Shown piece after piece: positions 62,874-64,000 of a DNA stretch of 64,000 bases. How positions within the stretch are numbered: position 1 is the first letter of the stretch; every line of letters begins with the position of its first letter. The notes under the pieces were generated by a model, which did not search any database, was not told the origin of the DNA, and saw only the letters and a program-made list of their open reading frames with translations. Position numbers and translations under genes: made by a program. Source of the DNA: Psychrobacillus psychrotolerans (lineage in GTDB: Bacteria > Bacillota > Bacilli > Bacillales_A > Planococcaceae); contig NZ_FOXU01000005.1 of assembly GCF_900115805.1 (NCBI RefSeq), forward strand, positions 1-64,000, in the 5' to 3' direction.

Positions 62874-62910
62874 AAAGCAGATAATACCTCTGCACACGAG
62901 GTTATCTGCT
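62874..62910 (-). terminator. Terminator of the gene at 62902-63357
   Basis: AGCAGATAACCTC/GAGGTATTATCTGCT on the minus strand (62910 to 62876), then TTTTTT. The 5' arm overlaps the stop codon. Confidence 0.88.
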
Positions 62911-63357
62911 CCAGTACCTGCTTGACAATAAAATACCCAGAATAGAACCATACAAAACATGTCCTACCATCCAATAAATAAAAGATGGAAGGCTACTGAT
63001 GGGTGGAGTTCTTTCCGATAAAATAGTAGTTGGAAAGTATAAACCTCCAATGATAAAACTAACAAAGACGCAGAGGGCAATAATTGTAATAGCAGATATC
63101 GTTGGAAGTTGCCGTATTATCAATATTAAAACAATAGAAAGTGCTACAGAAACAATCAAATGAAATATAACTTCGACTACTTCGGGGAACTTAAACTCAT
63201 TTAAAATAGGTATGTAGTCAATGTTTAATAGTAAGGTATAAACTTTATAACCCGTCATAAATTGAATTACTTTTAAAAATACGGTTAATACTAAGCCTGC
63301 AATCATTCCGTATATAGCAGCTCTTAGGAAGAATTTATTGTGAGTGTGTAAATTCAT
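62902..63357 (-). CDS. Uncharacterised four-helix membrane protein
   Basis: 151 residues with four membrane helices (about 12-32, 60-80, 86-108 and 124-145) and short loops, including FPTTILSERTPPISSLPSF before the last helix. No family recognised with confidence. It is divergent from the MerR-type gene, 154 bases away. Function unknown. Confidence 0.72.
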   Translation of the reverse strand: MNLHTHNKFFLRAAIYGMIAGLVLTVFLKVIQFMTGYKVYTLLLNIDYIPILNEFKFPEVVEVIFHLIVSVALSIVLILIIRQLPTISAITIIALCVFVSFIIGGLYFPTTILSERTPPISSLPSFIYWMVGHVLYGSILGILLSSRYWSR

Positions 63358-63424
63358 TACAGTTCACGCCCTTGTAAAATAGTTTATTATTCTATTCGTC
63401 AAATCATTGTATAGTGTTTGTCTA

Positions 63425-63453
63425 TTGTGTGTTATACTGATTTTTATTATAAT
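63425..63453 (+). promoter_or_regulatory. Promoter of the MerR-type gene
   Basis: TTGTGT (63425-63430), a 17-base spacer and TATAAT (63448-63453); start expected near 63460. Confidence 0.65.
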
Positions 63454-63470
63454 GTAGCATATATACATTA
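63450..63470 (+). promoter_or_regulatory. Perfect inverted repeat over the -10/start site
   Basis: TAATGTA (63450-63456) and TACATTA (63464-63470) with a 7-base centre, overlapping the -10 and the likely start. A good candidate for autoregulation by the MerR-type protein. Confidence 0.5.
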
Positions 63471-63511
63471 TTAATGGATACAAATTAATGGCAAGAGAGG
63501 GGGTAACATTT

Positions 63512-64000
63512 GTGAGCCAAACAGGGATGACTGGAATATATACGATCCAACAAGTTTCTAATGTCACGGGTTTGTCTAAACAAGTTATCCGTAAGTGGGA
63601 AGAGCGTTATGAATTTATACAACCTGAACGATTAGAAAACGGATATAGAGTATATAGCGAAAAGGATGTAAATGCATTATTACGAGTTAAGCTTCTCTCA
63701 GAAAAAGGCTACTCTATCAAGCAAGCTGTGGATATGTTAGAAAAAGAACCGGAGCAAACAGAGTCACTCTTCTTAGAGGAACCATCTGACTATAAAAAAT
63801 TTAATGATTATGTGATTCAGTTACTGGAAAAAGGTACTTATTGTGATGAAGTCGAGATAAACCTAATACTGCAACAGGCTTATCATCATTTAGGATTAGA
63901 GTTATTCATTAGTAAGGTCATTATTCCTTTTTTACAAGAAGTAGGGGATAGATGGGAAAGAGATGAGTGGGACGAATACCAAGAGGCAGTTTCTAGTATG
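63512..64000 (+). CDS. MerR-family regulator with B12-binding-type helical domain (3' end outside window)
   Basis: 163 codons visible, frame open at the window end. The N-terminal MerR helix-turn-helix is YTIQQVSNVTGLSKQVIRKWEERY with a GYRVYSEKDV wing. From about residue 100 comes a helical bundle ending VIIPFLQEVGDRWERDEWDEYQEAVSS, which matches the four-helix part of CarH/LitR cobalamin photoreceptors. In those, an E-H pair follows; here it is E-A. The Rossmann cobalamin domain would lie beyond the window. GTG start with AGAGAGGGGG ahead. Confidence 0.85.
   Translation, partial: MSQTGMTGIYTIQQVSNVTGLSKQVIRKWEERYEFIQPERLENGYRVYSEKDVNALLRVKLLSEKGYSIKQAVDMLEKEPEQTESLFLEEPSDYKKFNDYVIQLLEKGTYCDEVEINLILQQAYHHLGLELFISKVIIPFLQEVGDRWERDEWDEYQEAVSSM

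Overview
The window comes from a low-GC, Gram-positive, endospore-former-like member of the Bacillales. The order 5S rRNA, tRNA cluster, rocF, sigW-rsiW, cdaA-cdaR-glmM, glmS ribozyme-glmS is the conserved Bacillus-type cell-envelope locus. Gene content and style (frequent TTG/GTG starts, strong GGAGG sites, DUF1541, YndM, CtaG and DUF4183 proteins) fit the Planococcaceae (Psychrobacillus/Lysinibacillus/Sporosarcina type). The genus is an inference from gene content, not from an alignment.

Region by region. 1-1.2 kb: the 3' part of a 5S rRNA and six tRNAs (Asn, Thr, Val, Tyr, Gln, Ala). 1.2-13.2 kb: core envelope and second-messenger genes. These are arginase; the sigma-W/anti-sigma-W pair with an autoregulatory sigma-W promoter; the c-di-AMP synthase CdaA with its regulator CdaR and GlmM; small stress and peptide enzymes; and GlmS under a metabolite-sensing glmS ribozyme. 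GlmS and GlmM together carry fructose-6-P to glucosamine-1-P for peptidoglycan. 13.4-23.5 kb: a secreted nuclease and a metal-resistance block. The block holds arsR-arsB-arsC, a ZIP transporter, a CzcD/CzrA zinc-type efflux unit and csoR-copZ-copA-ydhK for copper, each with its own visible operator. 23.6-41.6 kb: ordinary chromosomal genes. These include an NSS amino-acid transporter behind a T-box riboswitch, Ogt, a Ktr/Trk potassium transporter, several GNAT acetyltransferases, a luciferase-like monooxygenase, an azoreductase, a pyruvate-oxidase-type enzyme, a divergent small K+-channel-like protein and a signal-less BtuF-like protein with a tiny coupled gene.

41.6-49.9 kb is the least ordinary part. 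After about 830 bases without a gene come three consecutive genes for secreted, helix-rich proteins that share an N-terminal W-[YF] signature and have no function I recognise. They are followed by DUF2243, CtaG and YndM membrane proteins, a 71-residue asparagine-rich protein and a divergent CorA-like protein. 49.9-53.5 kb looks like the remains of a surface/spore-glycan island: a PseB/CapD-type dehydratase, a DUF1796 protein, a DUF4183 protein, a 5'-truncated sugar epimerase and an intact SDR sugar enzyme. 53.7-59.5 kb: peroxide defence (ohr, ohrR, gpx), a MATE exporter and a PAS-GGDEF diguanylate cyclase. 59.5-64 kb: an aminotransferase, an HrtBA-like ABC exporter with an 11-bp-period direct repeat in its promoter, a membrane protein, and the start of a MerR regulator with a B12-binding-type helical domain that runs off the window.

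I found no transposase, prophage module, CRISPR array or replication origin. The best candidates for something undescribed are the three secreted coiled-coil proteins, the short upstream ORF overlapping an AAC(6')-like acetyltransferase, and the Asn-rich protein.
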